Assembly: GCA_016840245.1 (NCBI GenBank)
Contig: JAEOST010000673.1
Coordinates: forward strand, 1-9,618
Source: Candidatus Thorarchaeota archaeon
GTDB lineage: Archaea; Asgardarchaeota; Thorarchaeia; Thorarchaeales; Thorarchaeaceae
Direction: 5' to 3'
DNA: 9,618 nucleotides
The notes below the pieces were generated by a model, which ran no database searches, was not told where the DNA came from, and saw nothing but the letters and a program-made list of their open reading frames with translations. The position numbers and the translations under genes are program-made. Below are positions 1 to 5,189 of the stretch, in pieces. Each line of letters opens with the position of its first letter. The stretch's first letter is position 1.

Positions 1-836
1 ACTAATGATGGATTAGCCTCTCTTGGTATCCATGTTGCTGTGAGTGGATTTTCTGCAACAATTAGGACAATCCCTTCACTATTCAATGAAATGAACTGGT
101 ATGTGCGAGATGATTCAAGCCTGATTCTAACATTGAGTCTGTAGTCCTTTTTCATCCAATCTCTATAGACTTCTGCTCTTCTTTCATATACCGTGTCATC
201 TTCTAATGATTCTCTTGATAAGAGACTTCGGATTTCCACTCCGCGCCCGAGAAGATCAACACCTCTTATTTGTCGGTTCATTTCATGCTCAAGAGTTGGA
301 TCTATCCAGTCCATGGTAAATCGAATGATGTCCCCACTTCGTGCTTTGTCATATATCTCATTATCAATTAACCAGTATGTACTTTCGGGACCAAGTGCGT
401 ATCTGGGCTGTCTTTGCTGTTTCTTCCCAGACATTTCAAGAACTAATCCTGCTGCGAGTTCACCTAGATCGATTCTATCAATCTCTTTCTGCAGATTGTA
501 AACCTCCTGCTTCTCCCTCTCAGCTTCTTGAATGGTGTCATTCTTCTTTTTATCAAGAGCTTTCCTGATCATATGAAACTCTGTCCAATATTCATGCCGA
601 TATCCCGCTCTATTGACACTAAGATACCCCTCTTCTTCAAGTGAAGTCAAGCTCCTGTAAATCAGAGGTTTAGCACCAGGATTTCCCCCTTCATATTCTC
701 CTATCTTCTCATAGAGTTCTTCAAAGCTAACTGCTGAGGCACTACTTGTGCTCAGACTAAGTAGGGCAGCAAGAACTTTCATTCGTTTCTCACCAACGGT
801 TATACCAATCATATCGAATTGTTCCGTATCACTCAA
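1..836 (-). CDS. winged-HTH / TrmB-like regulator, divergent third paralogue (3' end outside window)
   Basis: Reading leftward from a TTG at 836 gives 278 codons with no stop before the window edge. Residues 15-95 look like a winged helix-turn-helix, with a helix-rich run ending in RSLTSLEEEGYLSVNR (61-76). Residues 92-125 are charged and coiled-coil-like. From about 155 the C-terminal part matches the two genes upstream: GDIIRF (168-173), RGVEIR (198-203), YQFISLN (246-252) and NPLTATWIPREANPSL (263-278). That pattern is the TrmB-type PLD-like sensor domain without HKD catalytic residues. It is the most divergent copy: it lacks the DC-TIAE motif and the YFT of the others. TTG is preferred because a strong GGGGAGGG lies 6 bases upstream. 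An in-frame ATG at 866, overlapping the preceding gene, is the alternative. The likely role is a DNA-binding transcription factor; its target and ligand are unknown. Confidence 0.85.
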   Translation of the reverse strand, partial: MSDTEQFDMIGITVGEKRMKVLAALLSLSTSSASAVSFEELYEKIGEYEGGNPGAKPLIYRSLTSLEEEGYLSVNRAGYRHEYWTEFHMIRKALDKKKNDTIQEAEREKQEVYNLQKEIDRIDLGELAAGLVLEMSGKKQQRQPRYALGPESTYWLIDNEIYDKARSGDIIRFTMDWIDPTLEHEMNRQIRGVDLLGRGVEIRSLLSRESLEDDTVYERRAEVYRDWMKKDYRLNVRIRLESSRTYQFISLNSEGIVLIVAENPLTATWIPREANPSL

Positions 837-842
837 ACTTGA

Positions 843-850
843 CCCTCCCC
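843..850 (-). promoter_or_regulatory. strong Shine-Dalgarno for the TTG start at 836
   Basis: GGGGAGGG on the minus strand sits 6 bases before the TTG at 836 and begins within the TAG stop of the preceding gene. It favours the TTG over the upstream ATG at 866 and suggests translational coupling between the second and third regulator genes. Confidence 0.6.
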
Positions 851-1887
851 TATGTCGCTGATTCATTCTCCTTTCCTTCTGCTAGACCTGGGAAAATCTG
901 TGACAGTGCCTTAGGATCCTCAAACTTTCCATCTTTCATATGTGAGAGAATCATCTCCAAGAATGAAGGTGCTGCAGTCCATAGCTTGTCAAATGACTCT
1001 ATACTGTTACAAATCAGGTCTGGATTGAACTCTCTGGTAAAATAAATTGCAGTTAGCGGTTCTTGAGTCAAAATGAATGCAATTCGATCCTCATTCAGAC
1101 TTGTAAAATTGTATGCATTTTTTGGGCCGTCATATATTCTGACATCTATTTTTCCCTCTCCATAAATACTTACCAAAACTCCCAGTGCTTCCTGAACTTT
1201 CTTGAGTCCAACTGCCTCTCCTATTAGGTTACCTTGCTCAAAGATATTGCGTGCAACTAAGTATCTTATCTCTGTTCCATTTTCTACAGCTGATACCATC
1301 TTCTTAATTCTGTCAGTGGCATGTGTGACAAATGGCGATAACCAGAGTAGGGAGTTTCTGATAATGTCCTTTTCTTGAGCCGCTGCAAAAATTGAGTTAT
1401 CTGAGACACGATAGAACTCATCAAGACCTCTGATAAATCTCGAACCAAGCTGCACTTTCTGTCCAGTGACATCTCCAACCAATGTTTCAGCTATAGTGGA
1501 GCAATCACAGCGTTCTATCATCTCTTGTTTCTCTTCCATCCGTGCTTGTTCTTTTTTAATGTCAGCAATAGACCGGGTCTTCAAAAATTCAAGCCCATTC
1601 GTAATGGTATCCACATCTGTTGTGTATCGCTTTCTATATGCTTGCTCGTTTTCAATCCGTATAAGCCGCATCTCAACTAGGCTCTTTAGCACCCTGTGAA
1701 TCCACGCCTTTGTTAAATCGGAGCCCGTGCCCTCTTTCTTTATTGCATCATGTATCGCACTGGATGTGAGAGGTTCTGAGGAGGATACCTGATCTTTGAG
1801 GATAACTTTCAGTATTGATAACGCGCGACTTTGAAGGCCAAACAACGACAATCTTTCTAGTGCCTCTCGATCCAATGAAATACTCAA
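850..1887 (-). CDS. winged-HTH / TrmB-like transcription regulator (middle paralogue)
   Basis: This 345-residue cytoplasmic protein is predicted to bind DNA. Residues about 12-92 form a winged helix-turn-helix, with a recognition-helix region AWIHRVLKSLVEMRLIRIE (61-79) followed by a wing ending in AYRKRY (83-88). Residues 93-127 are a charged linker likely to form a coiled coil for dimerisation. Residues about 150-315 resemble the PLD-like C-terminal domain of TrmB-family regulators: DIIRNSLLWLSPF (174-186), NGTEIRYLV (203-211), then FTSLNEDRIAFILT (261-274) and YFTREFNPDLI (282-292). No HKD motif is present, so catalysis is unlikely. The whole length aligns with the gene upstream. The start is a TTG with GAGGAGGT three bases before it. 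The genes on either side lie 59 and 13 bases away, so one transcript is likely. The ligand and regulon are not evident. Membership in the wider TrmB/PLD-like group is inferred from motifs only. Confidence 0.88.
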   Translation of the reverse strand: MSISLDREALERLSLFGLQSRALSILKVILKDQVSSSEPLTSSAIHDAIKKEGTGSDLTKAWIHRVLKSLVEMRLIRIENEQAYRKRYTTDVDTITNGLEFLKTRSIADIKKEQARMEEKQEMIERCDCSTIAETLVGDVTGQKVQLGSRFIRGLDEFYRVSDNSIFAAAQEKDIIRNSLLWLSPFVTHATDRIKKMVSAVENGTEIRYLVARNIFEQGNLIGEAVGLKKVQEALGVLVSIYGEGKIDVRIYDGPKNAYNFTSLNEDRIAFILTQEPLTAIYFTREFNPDLICNSIESFDKLWTAAPSFLEMILSHMKDGKFEDPKALSQIFPGLAEGKENESAT

Positions 1888-1890
1888 ACA

Positions 1891-1898
1891 ACCTCCTC
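1891..1898 (-). promoter_or_regulatory. Shine-Dalgarno deciding the TTG start at 1887
   Basis: GAGGAGGT on the minus strand lies three bases before the TTG at 1885-1887. No ATG lies nearby in frame, and the paralogue upstream also reads MSI at this point, so the TTG start is well supported. The spacing is slightly short. Confidence 0.6.
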
Positions 1899-1946
1899 GT
1901 TTTGAATCATATTTCTGTCTTCACTACAAATTGAATGTACCGACTC

Positions 1947-3005
1947 TTACCCATCATCCTCGTCTTTCACCTCTGATGCAGCACCAGAAATAACCCCGGT
2001 AAGAAATCCCCCTGCTTCGTCTTTTCCCTTCTGGAAGAAGTCAAATAATGAAGGGGCTGTTTCCCAATACTCGTCAAATGTACTGATGCTGTTGTTGATT
2101 AATTCTGGATTGAAATCATGAGTAAAGTAGACTGCAGTAATTGGATCATATGTGAGAAAGAATGCTATCCGGTCGTTGTTCAAACTAGCAAATTGGTAGG
2201 TATTTCGAGGACCTGTATAGACCCTGAAATCTATAATTTTTCCTTCCTTCCTGAGCTTAAGTATCTTCACGAGGAATCCCTGCACAGCGGGGGCTCCGAA
2301 TTTGCTGGCAATTTTACTATCCTGCGCTACGATATCTTGTGTGACGAAATATCGAACCTCTACACCTCTACTCGCAGCAGTGCACACTCTATCTATCCGC
2401 TCAAGGGCATCAGGAGTCATAAATGGTGCAACCCACAGCATACAATTTCTGATGATGTCTCCCTCTTGTGCAACTTGATACAAAGAGAAATCAGTGATTC
2501 TATGGAACTCTTCAATCCCTCTGATGAATCTCGAACTTAGTTTTTGTTTTAGACCAGTTACTTCTTCAACCAATCCCTCCGCGATTGTCCCACAGTCCAC
2601 GTCATCGAGGTCTTCTAGCTCATGGTCTAGGTTTACTTTCTTCTCTCTGACCTTCTCGATTGACTGTGACTTGATGTATTCTAATCCTGAGGTTATTGTA
2701 CTAAGATCTGTGTAGTATCGTTTTCTGTACGCCTTTTCACTCTCCACACGTAAGAGTTTCAACTCTACTAAGTTCTTGATTACGCGATGGACCCAAGCAT
2801 CAGTTAGTTGAGTATCTGGTTGGTCCTCCAATAGAGCATCGAATATCTCTCTAAATGCAAGTGGCTGTGAAGTCTTTCCAAGAGCTCTTAAAATTACACT
2901 CAGAACATGAACTGTTCTGGAATCTTGAGTCATCCCCGTCTTTAATCCAAGTAGACTCAATTTGCTTGCTAAATCTCGACCTATTGACATGCCCAGGCCA
3001 CCCAT
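1947..3005 (-). CDS. winged-HTH / TrmB-like transcription regulator (first paralogue of cluster)
   Basis: This 352-residue predicted DNA-binding regulator has the same layout as its downstream neighbour. It has a winged helix-turn-helix at about 15-100, with AWVHRVIKNLVELKLLRVE (70-88) and wing AYRKRY (92-97). A coiled-coil linker follows at about 105-137, then a short DCGTIAE motif (137-143) shared with the middle copy. A PLD-like sensor domain covers about 160-320, with GDIIRN (182-187), ASRGVEVRYFV (211-221), FASLNNDRIAFFLT (272-285) and YFTHDFNPELI (293-303). The acidic C-terminus is variable. The ATG at 3005 has no ribosome binding site. Met6 (ATG at 2990) aligns with the paralogue's MSI start and lies at the distance where a transcript from the TATA box at 3016-3021 would begin, so a leaderless start at 2990 is a real alternative. 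It is probably the first gene of a three-gene operon and possibly autoregulated through the palindrome upstream. Confidence 0.88.
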   Translation of the reverse strand: MGGLGMSIGRDLASKLSLLGLKTGMTQDSRTVHVLSVILRALGKTSQPLAFREIFDALLEDQPDTQLTDAWVHRVIKNLVELKLLRVESEKAYRKRYYTDLSTITSGLEYIKSQSIEKVREKKVNLDHELEDLDDVDCGTIAEGLVEEVTGLKQKLSSRFIRGIEEFHRITDFSLYQVAQEGDIIRNCMLWVAPFMTPDALERIDRVCTAASRGVEVRYFVTQDIVAQDSKIASKFGAPAVQGFLVKILKLRKEGKIIDFRVYTGPRNTYQFASLNNDRIAFFLTYDPITAVYFTHDFNPELINNSISTFDEYWETAPSLFDFFQKGKDEAGGFLTGVISGAASEVKDEDDG

Positions 3006-3015
3006 AACTTCGTGG

Positions 3016-3021
3016 TATAAA
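3016..3021 (-). promoter_or_regulatory. TATA box candidate for the regulator operon
   Basis: TTTATA on the minus strand is centred about 28 bases from the ATG at 2990, the usual archaeal TATA-to-start distance, which would give a leaderless message. A competing TATA-like stretch, TATATTTAT, lies in the spacer of the palindrome at 3038-3046. It would give a start near 3016 and a short leader to the ATG at 3005. Confidence 0.45.
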
Positions 3022-3030
3022 TTGAGTATG

Positions 3031-3053
3031 CATCCAGATAAATATACTGGATG
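3031..3053. promoter_or_regulatory. 23-bp palindrome, candidate operator of the regulator operon
   Basis: CATCCAG, nine A/T bases (ATAAATATA), CTGGATG: two perfect 7-base arms around an A/T-only core that is itself TATA-like. It lies 26-48 bases upstream of the ATG at 3005, where a dimeric winged-HTH protein would block TBP or the polymerase. Autoregulation is an inference. Confidence 0.5.
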
Positions 3054-3092
3054 ATTGTCAGCTCATATCACATCCTCCTCATAGTTCTCCAG

Positions 3093-3127
3093 AATCAATG
3101 ATTATCCTTAGTCTCTTGTCTCATTGA
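3093..3127. promoter_or_regulatory. pair of small palindromes (TCA-N-TGA) between divergent promoters
   Basis: AATCA-A-TGATT (3093-3103) and TCA-T-TGA (3121-3127) have centres 26 bases apart. TCAATGA and TCATTGA are also inverted copies of each other. They sit about 50 bases from the regulator promoter and 60 bases from the plus-strand RNA promoter, so they could serve either. The sequence is short and A/T-rich, so chance is possible. Confidence 0.25.
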
Positions 3128-3187
3128 TTAGTTTCTGTTACTTACTAGCAACATACTAACTTGATGACTCTTGACTAACGATACATC

Positions 3188-3194
3188 TTTATAT
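3188..3194 (+). promoter_or_regulatory. TATA box of the structured RNA unit
   Basis: TTTATAT on the plus strand matches the archaeal TATA consensus. About 25 bases downstream it would start transcription near 3213-3217, at the first base pairs of the first hairpin. No protein gene follows on this strand until 4751, so the promoter points at a non-coding transcript. Confidence 0.55.
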
Positions 3195-3212
3195 GCTATA
3201 TGTTATAGAAAA

Positions 3213-3347
3213 AGTAACCCACCAAAAGCGGGTAACTACTCAACGTGTGTGTCGCAGTACACCGCGAGTAAATCCGGGCATTACACACCGGGATTCTGGT
3301 GTGACGAAGCAGGAAGGGTGGGGGGGTGGACCTTTTCCTGCTCTTTT
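3213..3347 (+). ncRNA. candidate structured non-coding RNA, about 135 nt, family not recognised
   Basis: This plus-strand unit has its own TATA box and a terminator-like end. It is about 54% G+C by hand count, while the flanks are A/T-rich. Four hairpins follow one another. H1 is AGTAACCC (3213-3220) with GGGTAACT (3230-3237), with one A-A mismatch. H2 has an outer stem TACTC (3237-3241) with GAGTA (3266-3270) and an inner GTGT with ACAC (3259-3262), helped by CG-CG; it shares base 3237 with H1. H3 is CACACC (3284-3289) with GGTGTG (3298-3303) and the loop GGGATTCT. H4 is the terminator stem at 3308-3342. Open frames here are short and lack ribosome binding sites. It does not fit tRNA (no T-arm), 5S rRNA, or the SRP and RNase P cores I can recall, and I see no C/D-box pair. 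A regulatory or housekeeping small RNA is the best reading; its function is unknown. Confidence 0.5.
3308..3347 (+). terminator. hairpin plus T-tract terminator with G-rich loop
   Basis: AGCAGGAA (3308-3315) pairs perfectly with TTCCTGCT (3335-3342), and G-U/G-C pairs can extend the stem inward. It is followed by CTTTT (3343-3347) and a second T-run at 3354-3357. The loop contains GGG-T-GGGGGGG-T-GG (3316-3329). It ends the plus-strand RNA just before the convergent flavoprotein gene, whose stop codon is at 3363-3365. Confidence 0.5.
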
Positions 3348-3362
3348 GCCCCATTTTGAGAA

Positions 3363-4592
3363 TTATAATCCACTGATTGCTACGCTTTTTAGGTAACCCT
3401 TGCCAATGCTCAAGACTAAGGGGAGAAAGTCTGACAGAAGTGTCATGTAGTCTGAAACACCTGCTTGCCCCTGGATGAGTGCATTCAGAGTCCTTGCGTC
3501 TAATTGTCCGAGGACTGTTTCTGCTGCGGCAATGGGATCGTTGTGCATAGCATACTTCGAGATGGCCCAGAAGCCCTTTCCAGTATTGACAATGTTGAAT
3601 GCTAACTTGCTCCTTCTGTAGTCCTTCTCGTAGAGTTCTATACTCTTCTTCGAGAAGTCGTTCTCCTCAACTGCTCTCGCTGCATGTTTGGCTAATACCT
3701 TGCCTGCGTGGAAGCATGTGGTCACACCACCACCTACAATGGACGAGACCTGTCCTGCAGAGTTACCAACAAGTGCCACACCAGCATTGCTGAACTTAGG
3801 AATGAGTCCTGCACATGGTACTACTCCACCATTCACAGCTGCAATCTTCGAGTCCTTCAAACCTGGGAGTCTATCCTTGTACTTTGCTAAGACATCTTTC
3901 ATTGGCGGTAGTTGCTCCCATTTGTCTCGTGATGAGGGTACGCGACCTATACCAAGGTTGACCTCGGTACTGCTTCTTGGATATAACCACAGATAACCTA
4001 GACCTACGTCCTTACCGACATAGAAGTACGCTGTTCCGGGATCAACATCCTTACAGCCCTCAAGCTTCCATCTGATACCGTAGCTCAATAGCCACTTTGG
4101 ATGAGTAAAACCCGCGGTTTCAGAGACCCTGCTAAATGAACCATCCGCACCAACAGTGAGTCCTGCTCGAACCTCTTCATCATCGTTGTATTTCACTCCG
4201 ACAACTGTCCCATTTTCTCTAATGACGCTCTTTACACGAGCCTTGTATCTAAACTCGGCACCGTCAGCCAATGCACGGTCTCTCATCAGCTCTTGGCATT
4301 TGTCTTCATCGAAGATATACGAGTTACCAAGGAGTCCCTTTCCCACGCTGATTCCAGCTCCAGTGTCAAGACTCTCACCAACGATAGCGGTGTACTTGTT
4401 TCCGATATATTCCGAATCTGGTTTGACTCGTAGAAGTTTCAGTGCCTTGTCAGTCACCAACTCCCCCATTAGGGAGTCAGTCACCTGTGCACGTTTTTCC
4501 AAAACTAATGTCTTCAGGCCTTTGGCTGCAGCTTGTTCTGCGGTCATTAAGCCAGCAGGGCCTGTTCCTGCTATAACGAGGTCATAGGTCAT
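3363..4592 (-). CDS. geranylgeranyl reductase-family FAD-dependent oxidoreductase
   Basis: This 409-residue flavoprotein belongs to the family that saturates geranylgeranyl chains, in archaea those of membrane ether lipids. The Rossmann FAD-binding motif GTGPAG is at 9-14, with LVLEKR (29-34) ending the second strand. The GADGSFSRV motif (148-156) matches the GD/ADG nucleotide-binding motif of the group. GYLWLYP (199-205) corresponds to the YxWxFP-type motif that lines the lipid tunnel. The second FAD motif is GNSAGQVSSIVGGG (276-289). The usual Asp of GD-AG is Asn here (N277). Length is normal for the family. The ATG at 4592 is preceded by GGAG nine bases upstream. It is transcribed divergently from the editing-domain gene and convergently with the candidate RNA. 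The exact substrate (archaetidyl lipid, free prenyl diphosphate or menaquinone) cannot be decided from sequence. Confidence 0.88.
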   Translation of the reverse strand: MTYDLVIAGTGPAGLMTAEQAAAKGLKTLVLEKRAQVTDSLMGELVTDKALKLLRVKPDSEYIGNKYTAIVGESLDTGAGISVGKGLLGNSYIFDEDKCQELMRDRALADGAEFRYKARVKSVIRENGTVVGVKYNDDEEVRAGLTVGADGSFSRVSETAGFTHPKWLLSYGIRWKLEGCKDVDPGTAYFYVGKDVGLGYLWLYPRSSTEVNLGIGRVPSSRDKWEQLPPMKDVLAKYKDRLPGLKDSKIAAVNGGVVPCAGLIPKFSNAGVALVGNSAGQVSSIVGGGVTTCFHAGKVLAKHAARAVEENDFSKKSIELYEKDYRRSKLAFNIVNTGKGFWAISKYAMHNDPIAAAETVLGQLDARTLNALIQGQAGVSDYMTLLSDFLPLVLSIGKGYLKSVAISGL

Positions 4593-4646
4593 TGTCCAAA
4601 CTCCAATGAATTGTCTAGTAGTTCTGGCTCAGCCGTTTCAATTCGT

Positions 4647-4655
4647 CTATAATAC
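4647..4655 (-). promoter_or_regulatory. TATA box candidate for the flavoprotein gene
   Basis: GTATTATAG on the minus strand is centred near 4651. It would start transcription about 4625, leaving a leader of roughly 30 bases that contains the GGAG ribosome binding site before the ATG at 4592. Confidence 0.4.
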
Positions 4656-4702
4656 TTTCTGAAGCGTCCTAACCATATTTTGCTCTATCTTCAATGCGAT
4701 AC

Positions 4703-4709
4703 TTAAAAG
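4703..4709 (+). promoter_or_regulatory. TATA box candidate for the editing-domain gene
   Basis: TTAAAAG lies about 26 bases ahead of a start near 4731, giving a leader of about 20 bases that carries the GAGGT ribosome binding site. With the box at 4647-4655 on the other strand it makes a compact divergent promoter region (4593-4750). Confidence 0.45.
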
Positions 4710-4737
4710 CAAACTGTATAACTTCTCATTAAGAACC

Positions 4738-4742
4738 GAGGT
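4738..4742 (+). promoter_or_regulatory. Shine-Dalgarno deciding the TTG start at 4751
   Basis: GAGGT is eight bases before the TTG at 4751. The resulting N-terminus MRLL fits the MR-LL start typical of archaeal threonyl-tRNA editing domains, so TTG is preferred over the ATG at 4763. Confidence 0.55.
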
Positions 4743-4750
4743 CAATACTA

Positions 4751-5152
4751 TTGCGTCTACTCATGTTCCACGTGAAGGAGTTTTGGTATAGTCCCCATAT
4801 TGTAGACGATACTACGATAGATATAGAAACGCAACTAGATGAATCAATACTCGTCTGGATTCAGGCTGAGGCAAAGGATGAGGACGATAGAACTACTGTC
4901 TTACGCAAGACAGTGAAGAATATCCGATGGTTATGCAAGAAAGCAGAGTGCTCAGGTGTAATTCTTCACTCGTTTGCACACCTCGGTGAAAGTAAATCTG
5001 AACCGGACTTTGCTAACGACCTGATTGAGGAGACTGCTCAACGCTTAGTTGATCGTGAGTTTGATGTACACATAGTGCCCTTTGGTAAGTTCTACCAATT
5101 CAAGATGCATGTTATGAGCCCCTCTCTAGCTAAGGTGTTCAAAGTATTTTAG
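4751..5152 (+). CDS. free-standing threonyl-tRNA synthetase editing-domain protein
   Basis: This 133-residue protein spans a single domain, the archaeal-type editing domain (DTD-like fold) normally fused to the N-terminus of threonyl-tRNA synthetase. In that family it removes mischarged serine from tRNA-Thr. The N-terminus MRLLMFHVKEFWYSP fits the family start. HSFAHLGES (73-81) matches the P-FAHLSS motif, and PFGKFYQFKMHVMSPSLAKV (110-129) matches the PFG-YKAFK segment near the end. No catalytic or anticodon-binding domain follows. The stop at 5150-5152 is followed 37 bases later by the helicase gene. From memory of the family, the lysine of the YKAFK motif is replaced by Tyr (Y115), so activity may differ. 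It could act in trans with a synthetase lacking this domain, or be a clearing enzyme for another mischarged tRNA. Confidence 0.8.
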   Translation: MRLLMFHVKEFWYSPHIVDDTTIDIETQLDESILVWIQAEAKDEDDRTTVLRKTVKNIRWLCKKAECSGVILHSFAHLGESKSEPDFANDLIEETAQRLVDREFDVHIVPFGKFYQFKMHVMSPSLAKVFKVF

Positions 5153-5189
5153 ATGGGTTCTTAATCCACAGAAATGATGAGATGGTGAA

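Noticed and set aside
2118..2540. 140-residue plus-strand open frame
   Set aside because: It lies entirely antisense to the first regulator gene, whose motifs match its paralogue along the full length; no ribosome binding site and no family features.
2851..3033. 60-residue minus-strand open frame overlapping the start of the first regulator
   Set aside because: It begins with an ATG inside the palindrome and runs out of frame through the well-supported regulator gene, with no ribosome binding site and no recognisable family.
3063..3085. GAGGAGGATG on the minus strand, a ribosome-binding-site-like stretch with tiny frames (ATG AGC stop)
   Set aside because: It lies upstream of both candidate TATA boxes of the regulator operon, so it is probably not transcribed with it, and the frames are only a few codons long.
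3213..3347. tRNA, 5S rRNA or CRISPR repeat as explanation for the hairpin region
   Set aside because: There is no T-arm consensus, no cloverleaf spacing and no 5S core motif, and nothing repeats at regular intervals.
3171..3396. two short plus-strand open frames (62 and 67 residues) across the candidate RNA
   Set aside because: No ribosome binding site and no recognisable domain; the region's hairpins, promoter and terminator explain it better as non-coding.
4156..4587. 143-residue plus-strand open frame rich in Ser, Pro and Leu
   Set aside because: It is antisense to the FAD-binding half of the flavoprotein gene; its composition is what reading the opposite strand of that gene would give.
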